From Inquilinus sp052078665 (GTDB lineage Bacteria; Pseudomonadota; Alphaproteobacteria; DSM-16000; Inquilinaceae), in NCBI RefSeq assembly GCF_052078665.1, contig NZ_JBQJIK010000005.1:1-64000 (forward strand): DNA of 64,000 bases. Reading direction: 5' to 3'. The position numbers were made by a program, and so were the translations under genes. This document shows positions 8,857 through 18,834 of this stretch, piece after piece. Position 1 is the first letter of the stretch; each line of letters opens with the position of its first letter. Under the pieces are notes generated by a model. It was not told where the DNA came from. It saw only the letters and a list, made by a program, of their open reading frames with translations, and searched no databases.

Positions 8857-9729
8857 TCAGCCCGACAGCGGCTCCAGCATCTCGACAGCGGACACGACCT
8901 TGCTTACACCGTTTCGGGGGATAAGAATGACCTTAGCGCACTCGGATATCGCTTCATTCTGCCTGCCGCCGGCCTGATTGGCTATTTTACTGCATGCTTC
9001 ACCGGTTAGTTTGAAAATCAGATCGAAATCCTGATCCAAGGGATCCAAATCCGTCCTTTCCGGGGTGTTTCGTCCGCTGAGATGTTCGCCAATGTAGGCG
9101 CTCGCTTGCTCCACGGTCGCAAACTTCGCGTCGGAGTCTTTCCTCGCCCTAGCGACCACTCGCGCAAGTCCTTCCAATACAGAGCGTTCAGTTGCCGCCA
9201 TCTGATGTGCCGCAAGCAACGTTGTGCCCGTTGCCTTTGCCAAGTTAATGGCAAATGATATGTATGATTGACTGATTATGTCGTCTTTGAGATCACCGAA
9301 TTGGTCTCTTGGAAGAGCTGCGAGTGCTTGTCTGTATAATCTGTTCTCCAGATCTGGGATGCGACCTTCGAATTGTTGTGGATATTCTTTGCAAATAGTA
9401 TTCATTGAATAGCAATCGTGGTATTCAAAAATTAGTCCTCGCATATCGTTTATCTGGGCAGAGGTGCCGGCTATAGCCCTGGTAAGTTCGTATGAGTCAT
9501 CCACAGATGCTACTGTTTTTGATCCAGCCGCTGCGATCAATGCCATCGCTATTGAGGCTCTGTATAGTTGAACACTTTTATCTTTAGCCGGAAATATATT
9601 ATCAGCAGTTTTCCCAACGATGCCGCCGCTGCTTCGAAGTTCTGCGTCCTGAATTTTTTTAAAACTACCGCATCCGGCAACAATTGTGGCGCATATCATG
9701 ATAAGTATGCTGTTGAGATGGGTCCTCAT
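8857..9729 (-). CDS. Putative lipoprotein, AT-rich gene, function unknown
   Basis: A 290-residue protein with a lipoprotein signal (MRTHLNSILIMICATIVAGC, lipid Cys at 20). The mature part looks mostly alpha-helical, with conserved-looking Cys at about 109, 116, 245 and 262, and no recognised domain. Base composition is strikingly lower in GC than all neighbours, especially the 5' third (9400-9729) and the upstream gap, and codons such as ATA, TTA and AGA are used where neighbours use GC-ending ones. That suggests recent acquisition. It is transcribed in the same direction as the two exported proteins downstream, with about 120 bases in between. Confidence 0.7.
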   Translation of the reverse strand: MRTHLNSILIMICATIVAGCGSFKKIQDAELRSSGGIVGKTADNIFPAKDKSVQLYRASIAMALIAAAGSKTVASVDDSYELTRAIAGTSAQINDMRGLIFEYHDCYSMNTICKEYPQQFEGRIPDLENRLYRQALAALPRDQFGDLKDDIISQSYISFAINLAKATGTTLLAAHQMAATERSVLEGLARVVARARKDSDAKFATVEQASAYIGEHLSGRNTPERTDLDPLDQDFDLIFKLTGEACSKIANQAGGRQNEAISECAKVILIPRNGVSKVVSAVEMLEPLSG

Positions 9730-9973
9730 CTTTTTGATTCCCTAATAAAATATTTCGATTCTTTCATTGCACCTGTTTGAGAGTCAGTGATATTGAATTA
9801 AGAAAGGACTAAATTTGTATACGCAAACATTATCCTATAAGTTGAAATAAAACCACAGCTCAATCGCTTTTGTCAATGAGGACGCGAAATGGAAGGCGCT
9901 GAGTAGCGATCCACCATTTCGGCGGTCAGGTTTGAAAACGCAGCGCTCTTGAGAGGCCGGGCTGCTGGGCCAT
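9730..9973. other. AT-rich non-coding gap
   Basis: A 244-base gap between rlmJ and the AT-rich lipoprotein gene. Bases 9781-9840 are only 17/60 G or C (28%), against roughly 70% in the surroundings. It presumably carries the promoter of the lipoprotein gene on the minus strand. No RNA gene or repeat is recognised. The composition break at about 9880-9960 may mark one edge of a transferred segment. Confidence 0.6.
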
Positions 9974-10807
9974 TTATCGCAGCGGCTCCAGCCGCCAGGT
10001 GCCGCCCTGGCGGGCCAGCTTCGGCTGCAGCCAGGCCAGGGCCTCGCGCAGCGCCTCCTCCACCCCCCAGGGCAGGTTGACCAGGACCAGGCCGGAGCCG
10101 TTGAGGCGGGCCGGGAACAGCGTGTCGAACACGGTCAGCTCTGCCGCCCGGGCGTGGGGCAATGGCGGCAGCGCCGCCAGCATGGCGTCGACCGGCGGCC
10201 GGTCCTTGATCGGGTACCAGGCGGCGATCACGCCCTCGGGCCAGCGGCGATGCGCGGTGGCGATGCCGCGGGCCAGCCGCGCCAGCTCGTCCGGCTGCTC
10301 GAAGGATGGGTCGAGCAGCAGCAGGCCGCGCCGCGGCTGCGGCGGCAGCAGGCCGCGCAGCGCCTCCCAGGAATCGCGGTGATGGATCGCGACCTGGCCG
10401 TCGCCGGCGAATTCGGCGCGCAGCTTCGCATTGTCCTCCGGGTGCAGCTCGACCAGGGTCAGCCGGTCCTCCGGCCGCATCAGCGCCCGGATCAGCCGCG
10501 GCGACCCCGGATAGATCTCGAGCCGGCCGGACGGGTTGAAGCCGCGCACCAGCTCGAGATAGCGCGCCACCGCGGCCGGGGCCGGGGGCTCGGCCCCGGT
10601 CTCGCGCTCGATCCGGGCGATGCCGTCGACATATTCGCCGGTCTTGGCGGCCTCGGCGGCCAGGGCGTAGCGGCCGATCCCGGCGTGCAGGTCGAGGGCG
10701 GAGAACGGCTTGTCCTTGCCGCGCAGCGCCTCGACCAGCGCCACCAGCACCACATGCTTGAGGACGTCGGCCTGGTTGCCGGCGTGGAAGGCGTGGCGGT
10801 AGTTCAT
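9974..10807 (-). CDS. rlmJ: 23S rRNA (adenine(2030)-N6)-methyltransferase RlmJ
   Basis: A 277-residue protein with the RlmJ N-terminal signature MNYRHAFHAGNQADVLKH, the SAM-binding region (LDLHAGIGRY, residues 38-46) and C-terminal LPWGVEE. RlmJ methylates A2030 of 23S rRNA. The catalytic motif, normally DPPY/F in N6-adenine methyltransferases, reads DPSFE here (residues 166-170); the underlying codon is TCC, so this is a Pro-to-Ser change rather than a reading error that I can detect. Length is normal. The gene overlaps the upstream methyltransferase-like gene by four bases (ATGA), so they are co-translated. Confidence 0.93.
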   Translation of the reverse strand: MNYRHAFHAGNQADVLKHVVLVALVEALRGKDKPFSALDLHAGIGRYALAAEAAKTGEYVDGIARIERETGAEPPAPAAVARYLELVRGFNPSGRLEIYPGSPRLIRALMRPEDRLTLVELHPEDNAKLRAEFAGDGQVAIHHRDSWEALRGLLPPQPRRGLLLLDPSFEQPDELARLARGIATAHRRWPEGVIAAWYPIKDRPPVDAMLAALPPLPHARAAELTVFDTLFPARLNGSGLVLVNLPWGVEEALREALAWLQPKLARQGGTWRLEPLR

Positions 10808-11718
10808 GCCGCCCGCAGCACCGCCACCCAGCCGGGCAGCGGCGTCCCGTTCTCGGTGCGGGCCCAGGCGGCCTCGACCTCGGTCACGGCGAAGCCGGTG
10901 GCCGCGGCGACCGCCGCCAGATAGCCGGGCGAATGCAGGTAGCGGTGGCGGCCGCCCAGGCGCCAGCCCTCACCGTCATGCGACTCCGCGGTCAGGGCGA
11001 ACCACCCGCCCGGCCGCAGCACCGGCCGCACGGCGGCGAAGAGCGGCGCGAGGTCGCCGATATAGACCGCGACATCCGCGGCCAGGATCAGGTCGTAGCG
11101 TTCCGGCCAGCCCGCCAGGGCGGCCACGATCTCGCCCGGCTCCAGCCGGTCGTACAGCTTCCGCGCCATCGCCTGCAGGATCATGCCGAGCGACAGGTCG
11201 ATCCCGTCCAGCCGGCGGCGTCGGTCGGCGAAGGCGGCGCCGGCCAGCCCGGTGCCGCAGCCGAGATCGAGGATGTCGAGGTGGCCGTCCACCGACAGGG
11301 TGGCGGGAGCCACCCGGTCGACGGCGCGGCGCAGCAGCGCCGGCCCGCGATAGTGCAGGGCGTCGACCAGCGACGCCTCGAAGCGCGGCGCGTACTGGTC
11401 GAACAGGGTGCGGACATGCGCCTCGGGCAGCTGCGCCGGCGCCGGGGCGGCGCCGATCAGCGCCAGCCGCACCGCGGCGCCCATCCGGTCCTCCGGATCC
11501 AGCTCCAGTGTGGCGCGATAGGCCGCGGCAGCGTCGCCGCCAGCCGCCTCCAGCGCCTGGCCCAGGGCATAGTGGATCTCGACGTCGCCGGGGGCGATCT
11601 CGATGGCGGCGCGGATGGCGTCGGCGGCCTCGGCCGGCTGGCCGTCGGCGAGCAGGGCAAGGCCGATCTCCAGGCGCCGGCGCGCCCGTGGATCCGGAGT
11701 GGGGAGGGGCAGGGTCAT
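10804..11718 (-). CDS. TPR-containing SAM-dependent methyltransferase
   Basis: A 304-residue protein. Residues about 12-90 form tetratricopeptide-like helices (ALLADGQPAEAADAIRAAIEIAPGDVEIHYALGQALEAAGGDAAAAYRATLELDP). A class I methyltransferase domain follows, with motif I DILDLGCGTGLAGAAF (about 147-162), motif II acidic residue in LDGIDLS and a late VLRPGGWFALTAES. This TPR-plus-methyltransferase layout is seen in a family of unassigned alphaproteobacterial proteins. The substrate is unknown; the TPR part suggests a protein substrate or partner. It is the first gene of a two-gene unit with rlmJ (ATGA overlap), so a link to ribosome or RNA modification is possible but unproven. Confidence 0.85.
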   Translation of the reverse strand: MTLPLPTPDPRARRRLEIGLALLADGQPAEAADAIRAAIEIAPGDVEIHYALGQALEAAGGDAAAAYRATLELDPEDRMGAAVRLALIGAAPAPAQLPEAHVRTLFDQYAPRFEASLVDALHYRGPALLRRAVDRVAPATLSVDGHLDILDLGCGTGLAGAAFADRRRRLDGIDLSLGMILQAMARKLYDRLEPGEIVAALAGWPERYDLILAADVAVYIGDLAPLFAAVRPVLRPGGWFALTAESHDGEGWRLGGRHRYLHSPGYLAAVAAATGFAVTEVEAAWARTENGTPLPGWVAVLRAA

Positions 11719-11811
11719 GGCGAAGCGTCCGAAGCGCCACGGCCGTGCCGCAGTCGCGCGCGGGCTTATAGCCGAAGCGCTGCCCCAGCGTCGAGAGGGA
11801 GGCGGAGAGCC

Positions 11812-12318
11812 TCAGGCGCCGGTGGGGTAGACGAAGCCATCCGCCTCGTAGACGCCGCCATAGGCGCCGGTGTCGGGGTTCCAGAACCGCACCGCGGTCC
11901 AGTCGTTGCCGCTGGAGACGTCGATCACCGACTGCTCGCGGTAGATCCGGCGCCGGGTCGCGCCGTCATTGCCCCAGTTGGTGTGCGACACGGTGATCTC
12001 GCGCGAATTGCGCACCGACACGACCACCGAGATGTGGCCGGCGCTCAGCCGGTCCGACCGGCCCAGCACCAGCACGGCGCCGGAGCGCGGCGCGCCGCCC
12101 TTGCCGTAGACGCCGTCGGCCTGGTCCCACCAGGTCCAGGCGTCGCCCTTGATCTGGATGCCGGAGACGGCGCGGGCGTAGGGGACGCATTCCTCCGGCG
12201 CATTGGCGGTGACGTAGCGGGCGACGCCGCTGCCGGTCGGGTTGCGGACGATCTCGCGCCCGCCACCGCAGGCGGCCAGGGCCAGCGCGATCGACAGCAC
12301 ACAGGCACGGCGCAGCAT
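11812..12318 (-). CDS. CHAP-domain lipoprotein (putative cell-wall amidase/endopeptidase)
   Basis: A 168-residue protein with lipoprotein signal LALAAC (lipid Cys 17). A CHAP (NlpC/P60-like cysteine hydrolase) domain follows, with putative catalytic Cys in EECVPYAR (C44) and His in SAGHISVV (H95), plus the family-typical WTWWDQA and SHTNWG stretches. Such proteins cleave peptidoglycan peptides or amide bonds in the periplasm. A TTG three codons upstream could also start the frame; the ATG at 12318 gives the better signal peptide. It stands alone between the methyltransferase gene and the MFS gene, on the same strand. Confidence 0.85.
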   Translation of the reverse strand: MLRRACVLSIALALAACGGGREIVRNPTGSGVARYVTANAPEECVPYARAVSGIQIKGDAWTWWDQADGVYGKGGAPRSGAVLVLGRSDRLSAGHISVVVSVRNSREITVSHTNWGNDGATRRRIYREQSVIDVSSGNDWTAVRFWNPDTGAYGGVYEADGFVYPTGA

Positions 12319-12453
12319 CGTTCTCAACCGATGACTCAGAAATCCACCCCAATGCGTTGGAATGTAGATTTTTTTAGGATTCTGGTCAAGATCGAGACGA
12401 GACGGCGGAACCGGCGGTCGACGGTTCCAGGCCGACGGGCCGGTGAGGAGCGC

Positions 12454-13773
12454 TCAGTGCGCCGCGGCGGGCAGGTCGGTGCCGCCGAAGGCGGCGGCGT
12501 CCGAGGCCGGGATCGGGTCGCGGACGATGATGACGTAGCCGACCGCGGCCACCAGCGCGACCGCGGCGCCGACCAGCAGGGCGAAGGTGAAGGACCCGGT
12601 GCCTTGCAGGATGAAGCCGGTCACCATCGGTGCCAGCGCGCCGCCGACATAGCCGCCGAAATTCTGCATGGCGCCGAGCGAGGCAGTGGTGTTGGCGGGC
12701 GCCGCCACCGGCGCCATCGCCCAGGCCGAGGTCGAGGCGATGTAGAGCAGGAACAGCGAGATCGAGATGGCGCCGACCGCGATGGTGATGCTCGGGGTCA
12801 GGGCCGCCAGGGTGGTGAAGCCGGCGGTCGCCACCATGGCCCCGGCCATCGGGTATTTCCGGCTGTTCATCGGCGACAGGCCGCGCGTCACCAGCCAGTC
12901 GTTCAGTCGCCCGCCCAGGATGCTGCCGACCACGCCGCACAGGAAGGGGATGGCGGCGACGATGCCGGTGCTGGCGATGCTGAGGTGGCGGTCCTGCTCC
13001 AGATAGACCGGCAGCCAGGAGTTGTAGATCCAGGTGACGTAGATCACGCCGAAGAAGCCGAAGATCATGCCCCAGGTGGTGCGGAAGCCGAACAGCCGCT
13101 TCCACTCGGTCCAGGTGACGCCGCCGCCCGTGGTGGCTGGGTCGCCCTCGGTCAGGTAGCGCTGCTCCTCCTCGGTCAGCCGGACCTCGGCCGGGTTGCG
13201 GTGCAGGGCGTAGAAGGCGATGGCGACGAGCAGGCCGAGGATGCCCATGATCGCGAACATCCAGCGCCAGCCGAAGCTGAGCATCAGGAAGGTCAGGACC
13301 GGGGCGGAGATCGCGGTGCCGAGGGTGGAGGAGCAGTTCCAGATGCCGGTCGCGGTGCCGCGCAACCGGACGTTGAACCAGTCGCGGACGATGCGGGCGC
13401 TGGTCGGAAATTGCGGCGCCTCGCCCAGCCCCAGCACCATGCGGATGGCGAAGAACTGGGTGAAGTTCCGGACCAGGCCGCCGGTTGCCTGGGCCAGCGA
13501 CCACAGGCCGAGGCTGAGCGACAGCATCAGCCGCGGCCCCAGCCGGTCGACCAGTGCGCCGGCCGGAAGCTGGGCGAAGGCGTAGGCCCAGAGGAAGGCG
13601 GAGAGCAGCAGCCCCATCTCCGACGGCGAGAAGCCGAGATCCTGACTGATCAGCGGGTTGGCCACGGCCAGGGTGGCGCGGTCGATGTAGTTGACCACGC
13701 CGCTGAGCACCAGCAGCGCCAGCGCGGTGACCTGGATGGTCCGGATGCGGGCCGATCTCGGGAGAGCCGCCAT
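12454..13773 (-). CDS. MFS transporter, anion:cation symporter type
   Basis: A 439-residue, 12-TM major facilitator. Family signs are VVNYIDRATLAVANP in TM1, the loop 2-3 motif GALVDRLGPRLML, and QFPTSARIVRDWFNVRLRGTATGIWNCSSTLGTAIS in TM4-5, which is characteristic of the ACS family (glucarate, galactonate, phthalate and tartrate permeases). Substrate is probably an organic acid; it cannot be told from the sequence. The ATG at 13773 has a good GGAGGA site four bases upstream. The open frame runs back to 14040, but that extension would lie antisense to the TPP riboswitch, so it is rejected. It is divergent from thiC. Confidence 0.88.
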   Translation of the reverse strand: MAALPRSARIRTIQVTALALLVLSGVVNYIDRATLAVANPLISQDLGFSPSEMGLLLSAFLWAYAFAQLPAGALVDRLGPRLMLSLSLGLWSLAQATGGLVRNFTQFFAIRMVLGLGEAPQFPTSARIVRDWFNVRLRGTATGIWNCSSTLGTAISAPVLTFLMLSFGWRWMFAIMGILGLLVAIAFYALHRNPAEVRLTEEEQRYLTEGDPATTGGGVTWTEWKRLFGFRTTWGMIFGFFGVIYVTWIYNSWLPVYLEQDRHLSIASTGIVAAIPFLCGVVGSILGGRLNDWLVTRGLSPMNSRKYPMAGAMVATAGFTTLAALTPSITIAVGAISISLFLLYIASTSAWAMAPVAAPANTTASLGAMQNFGGYVGGALAPMVTGFILQGTGSFTFALLVGAAVALVAAVGYVIIVRDPIPASDAAAFGGTDLPAAAH

Positions 13774-13933
13774 CGTTTCCTCCGCTTCGTCTTTCCGACT
13801 GTTGGGCGGAACCTTGGAACCGGTCCCGGGCAATTGCCAGACAAAACGATCGGACTGCCATCCTGTCGCAGGATCGCCGGCTTGGTGCACTCCCTCGCTT
13901 GACATCCCGTCCCGGGGCGCGCTCTGATCGGGG

Positions 13934-14031
13934 CGTTCCGAGGGGAGCTCCGGTAAGGAGCTGAGACACCACACCATCTGCGACGTGGGAACCCTTCGAA
14001 CCTGATCCGGGTCGTGCCGGCGTAGGGAATG
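13934..14031 (+). promoter_or_regulatory. TPP riboswitch (THI element) upstream of thiC
   Basis: The conserved THI-box elements are present in order: GGGGAGCTCC, then CTGAGA (13961-13966), then ACCCTTCGAACCTGATCCGG and the closing GCCGGCGTAGGGAA. P1 can form between 13934-13939 (cgttcc) and 14026-14031 (ggaatg), and P3 between agctcc (13946-13951) and ggagct (13957-13962). Binding of thiamine pyrophosphate would lower thiC expression. A T6 run follows at 14054-14059, and the thiC ribosome site lies about 70 bases downstream. I cannot tell from inspection whether control is at transcription or translation. Confidence 0.95.
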
Positions 14032-14111
14032 GAACCACATGCGCGCTCAGCCGTTTTTTCCGCTTTCCGTCTTTGGCACGCCCTCAATCCGTCCGATCGA
14101 GGAGGCCGTGG

Positions 14112-15917
<1,806 letters not shown>

Positions 15918-16078
15918 CCGCCGGCCGGTCCCGCGGCCGAGATGAAAATCATTCTTGGTGCGCAGGGAGACGACCGGTATAGGACTCGTGGCGGAATTTG
16001 ACCGCTGGCGGCCCGGGGCGGGCTTCCGTCCCGGGCTGTCGTCGACGGCGTGACGGCGCTCGGCGCGAGGAGATTTCG

Positions 16079-16975
16079 ATGGCAGCCCTTTCCGAACACG
16101 CGGCCAAGGCCGGGCTGATGACCCGGTTCCTGGTGCAGCGCCGGTTCCGGCGGGTCGCCTGGCGCGACTGGGTGGCCGACCGGATCGCCAGCCGGGTCGG
16201 GCGCGGCCCGGTCTCCGGCACGCCGGAGGCCCAGGGGGCCGCCACGGCCCTGACCGCCGAAGGCTTCGCCATGACGCCCTGGCTGATGACCCCCGACCGG
16301 GTCGCGGAGATGCGGCGCCACTTCGCCGGGCACCCGTCGTTCAACCCCTACAAGCCCGAGCACGGCAGCTTCCAGGCGCCGGAGCAGGCGCCGAAGGGCA
16401 CCCATGTCGCGCATTTCCGGCCGGATGTGGTGGTGAACGCGCCGCATGCCCTGGCGATCGCCAACGACCCGGCGGTGCTGGAGGCGGTGCAGGCCGCCCT
16501 CGGCTGCAAGCCGACGATCAGCTACATGGCCGCCTGGTGGTCGATCGCCGGGGACGAGGAGGGGCAGCACGCCGAGCTGTTCCACCGCGACTATGACGAC
16601 TGGCGCTTCATCAAGCTGTTCGTCTACCTCACCGACGTCGATGCCGGGGCCGGGCCGCACATCTATGTCCGCGGGTCGCACCGCGAGGACCGGCTGATGC
16701 CGATCCGGCGCTATTCCGACGCCGAGGTCGAAGGCGCCTTCGGGCGCGAGCGCTTCGTCCGGTTCGAAGGCCCCGCCGGCACCAGCTTCCTGGAGAACAC
16801 CTTCGGCTTCCATCGCGGCCAGCCGGCGCGGACATCGGCGCGGCTGATCTTCCAGGTGGTCTACTGCCAGGGCCCGATCCTGTATGGCCCGCTGCGCCCG
16901 ATCGTCGAGGCCGGCCGGGTGGCCCCGGGCCTGACGCTCGACCCGCACGTCAACCGCGTCTACCTGCGGGCCTGA
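16079..16975 (+). CDS. Phytanoyl-CoA dioxygenase (PhyH) family protein
   Basis: A 298-residue predicted Fe(II)/2-oxoglutarate oxygenase. Iron ligands are seen as the HxD pair H169-R-D171 (in AELFHRDYDDW) and the distal H245 (in TFGFHRGQP), with Arg 251 or 255 positioned to bind 2-oxoglutarate. The FIKLFVYLTDVDAGAGPHIYVRGSH core is typical of the PhyH fold. The substrate is unknown. The ATG at 16079 follows GAGGAG six bases upstream. The flippase-like gene begins 42 bases downstream on the same strand, so the enzyme may modify a glycan or lipid precursor, though this is only a neighbourhood guess. Confidence 0.85.
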   Translation: MAALSEHAAKAGLMTRFLVQRRFRRVAWRDWVADRIASRVGRGPVSGTPEAQGAATALTAEGFAMTPWLMTPDRVAEMRRHFAGHPSFNPYKPEHGSFQAPEQAPKGTHVAHFRPDVVVNAPHALAIANDPAVLEAVQAALGCKPTISYMAAWWSIAGDEEGQHAELFHRDYDDWRFIKLFVYLTDVDAGAGPHIYVRGSHREDRLMPIRRYSDAEVEGAFGRERFVRFEGPAGTSFLENTFGFHRGQPARTSARLIFQVVYCQGPILYGPLRPIVEAGRVAPGLTLDPHVNRVYLRA

Positions 16976-17017
16976 CCCGGATGATGATCCCAGGGTCGCC
17001 GTGAGCCGCCCCCGGCC

Positions 17018-18301
17018 ATGGCGCTGGCGATGAACCTCGCCCGGGTCAGGGCGGTCGGCGGCCAGGCGGCGCTGTTCCTGCTCGCCTTCGCGCTCGGCAA
17101 GGGCTCCGCCTTCTTCGGGCCGCTGCTGCTGTCGCAGGTGATGAGCATCCAGGACTACGGCACGGCCGAGCTGGGGCTCAGCATCGGCGTGATCGGGGCG
17201 CAGATCCTCAGCCTCGGCATCCCGGGCGCGATCCCGCAGCTGGTGCTGATCCGCAAGGACGACCGGGTCCTCGACCTGCTGTTCTTCGTCGTCGCCACGA
17301 TCGGCCTGATCGGCCTGGGCGGCGCCGCCGTCGCCTGGGCCACCTCTGGTCCGCTGCTGCCGGTCTTCGCCGGCGTCGCCATCGCCGGCGCCGGGGCGCA
17401 GGTCGCCGCCAGCGTCTACTACCGCGCCATGGGGCGCCGCTTCGGCATCCTGGTGGCCGACAACCTGGCGCTCTACGTCTTCCTGATCGCCGGCGCGCTG
17501 GTGTTCGTGGCGCTGTGGCGGGTGCCGCTGGCGCCGGTGGTCCTCGGCTGCGGCGCCGCGGCGCTCGGCTTCACCCTGTTCGCCCTGATCGGCCTGGCGC
17601 GCACCATCCGGCCGGGCTTTTTCGCCGCCTATGCCGACGCCCGGCGGATGGGCTTCTTCATGATGGTGAACTCGCTGGTCTATTTCGCCATCGTCAACAG
17701 CTCCCGCGTCCTGGTCGGCTTCTTCCTGTCGGTCGAGGCGGTGTCGGTCTATGCGGTCTGCTTTCGCATCTCGGCGGCGATCTTCCTGGTGCACCAGCTG
17801 ATCGTGACCGCCTTCTTCAAGACGCTGTACGAGGCCTCGGTCGAATGGTTCGACCACTTCTACCTGGTGCTGCTGGCGCTGACCATGACCGGGGCCGCGC
17901 TGATCCTCGCCGGCTTCGAGCTGTTCGGCGCCGACCTGCTGCCGGGCTGGCGGGCGCATCTGCCCGAGATGTCGCGGCTGCTGCCCATCGTCTGCATGCA
18001 GACGATCTGGTGGGTGTCGCTGGCCCATGTCGAGCTGCGGATCAACCGCGCCCTGATCTCGAAGCAGGCGACGCTATGGCTGCTCGGCTGCGCCGGGGTG
18101 ATGGTCGCGGTCCTGGCGCTGCTGAAGACGCTGGGTCTCCTGACCCTGTCGACGGCGGCGCTGGTCTTCGCCGCCACCCTGTTCACCGCGCTGCACATCC
18201 AGCTGACGCTGCTCAAGCGCAACGGCGTGGCGCTGCCGCGGATGCGGATCGGCCTGTTCGCGCCGCTGGTGTTCCTGATCCCGGCTTGGCTGCTGGCTTA
18301 A
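17018..18301 (+). CDS. Polysaccharide flippase-like (MOP superfamily) membrane protein
   Basis: A 427-residue protein with about 12 predicted TM helices and few charged residues outside loops. The N-terminal helix with GKGSAFFGPLLLSQVMSIQDYGTAELGLSI resembles PST/Wzx lipid-linked oligosaccharide flippases, which move glycan precursors across the inner membrane. No glycosyltransferase or polymerase genes are nearby, so it would be an orphan flippase, perhaps paired with the upstream dioxygenase. The stop codon TAA at 18299-18301 shares the TTAA tetranucleotide with the stop of the convergent MarR gene. Confidence 0.75.
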   Translation: MALAMNLARVRAVGGQAALFLLAFALGKGSAFFGPLLLSQVMSIQDYGTAELGLSIGVIGAQILSLGIPGAIPQLVLIRKDDRVLDLLFFVVATIGLIGLGGAAVAWATSGPLLPVFAGVAIAGAGAQVAASVYYRAMGRRFGILVADNLALYVFLIAGALVFVALWRVPLAPVVLGCGAAALGFTLFALIGLARTIRPGFFAAYADARRMGFFMMVNSLVYFAIVNSSRVLVGFFLSVEAVSVYAVCFRISAAIFLVHQLIVTAFFKTLYEASVEWFDHFYLVLLALTMTGAALILAGFELFGADLLPGWRAHLPEMSRLLPIVCMQTIWWVSLAHVELRINRALISKQATLWLLGCAGVMVAVLALLKTLGLLTLSTAALVFAATLFTALHIQLTLLKRNGVALPRMRIGLFAPLVFLIPAWLLA

Positions 18302-18768
18302 GGTTCACGCTTGGAGCCGCTGGCCCACAGCCGGCGCAGCTGGTCGACGAAGTCCTGGCTCTCCTGCAGCGTGCCGAAGAACTGGGCGTCGGCCTCGCGC
18401 ACCCGCGGCATGGCGGCGTTCAGCACCTCGGCCCCCTTGGCGGTGACCCGCAGCTGCCGGGCCCGGCTGTCGGTCGGATGCGGCGCCCGCGCGATGAAGC
18501 CGCCGGCCTCCAGCGACCGCACCACCTGGCTGGTCATCATCGCGTCGGTCTTGCAGAAGGCGGCCAGCCGCGCCTGGGTGACGTCGTTCTCCTTGCGGCT
18601 CAGCCAGGCCAAGCCGGCGAGCAGCACGAACTGGACATGGGTCAGGCCGAGCGGCTCAAGCGTCGAGCGCTGCAGCCGCTGCCACTGGTTGGCGACCTGC
18701 CACAGCAGGAAGCCGGGGCTGTTCTCGGGGCGCAGGGTGCGCGAGAGGGTGTCCCAGTCCAATGCCAC
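18298..18768 (-). CDS. MarR family transcriptional regulator
   Basis: About 156 residues with a winged helix-turn-helix of the MarR type: LGLTHVQFVLLAGLAWLSRKENDVTQARLAAFCKTDAMMTSQVVRSLEAGGFIARAPHPTDSRARQLRVTAKG, where DSRAR is the wing. The ligand and targets are unknown. I place the start at the GTG at 18768 (reading MALDWDTLSR). An ATG at 18822 would add 18 residues but has no ribosome site. The gene is last in the minus-strand run after the GNAT gene, with about 65 bases between. Confidence 0.85.
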   Translation of the reverse strand: MALDWDTLSRTLRPENSPGFLLWQVANQWQRLQRSTLEPLGLTHVQFVLLAGLAWLSRKENDVTQARLAAFCKTDAMMTSQVVRSLEAGGFIARAPHPTDSRARQLRVTAKGAEVLNAAMPRVREADAQFFGTLQESQDFVDQLRRLWASGSKREP

Positions 18769-18834
18769 GTGCCGCGTTCCGCCATGATTTTGCCTGACCC
18801 TAGGCGCGCAGAGGAACGGCATCAAGCCGGATGG

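Noticed and set aside
8857..9973. The AT-rich stretch as a prophage or integron remnant
   Set aside because: No integrase, att-like direct repeat or phage gene is visible; only the base composition is unusual, so I report it as a possible transfer without naming a vehicle.
10933..13902. A 989-codon open frame on the plus strand, one of many long frames here
   Set aside because: It runs antisense through the methyltransferase, CHAP and MFS genes, all of which have family motifs on the minus strand. Long shadow frames are expected at this GC content. Its composition is low-complexity Arg/Gly/Ala/Gln.
13774..14040. An 89-codon N-terminal extension of the MFS gene
   Set aside because: It lies antisense to the TPP riboswitch, has no MFS similarity, and a good ribosome site exists at the internal ATG at 13773.
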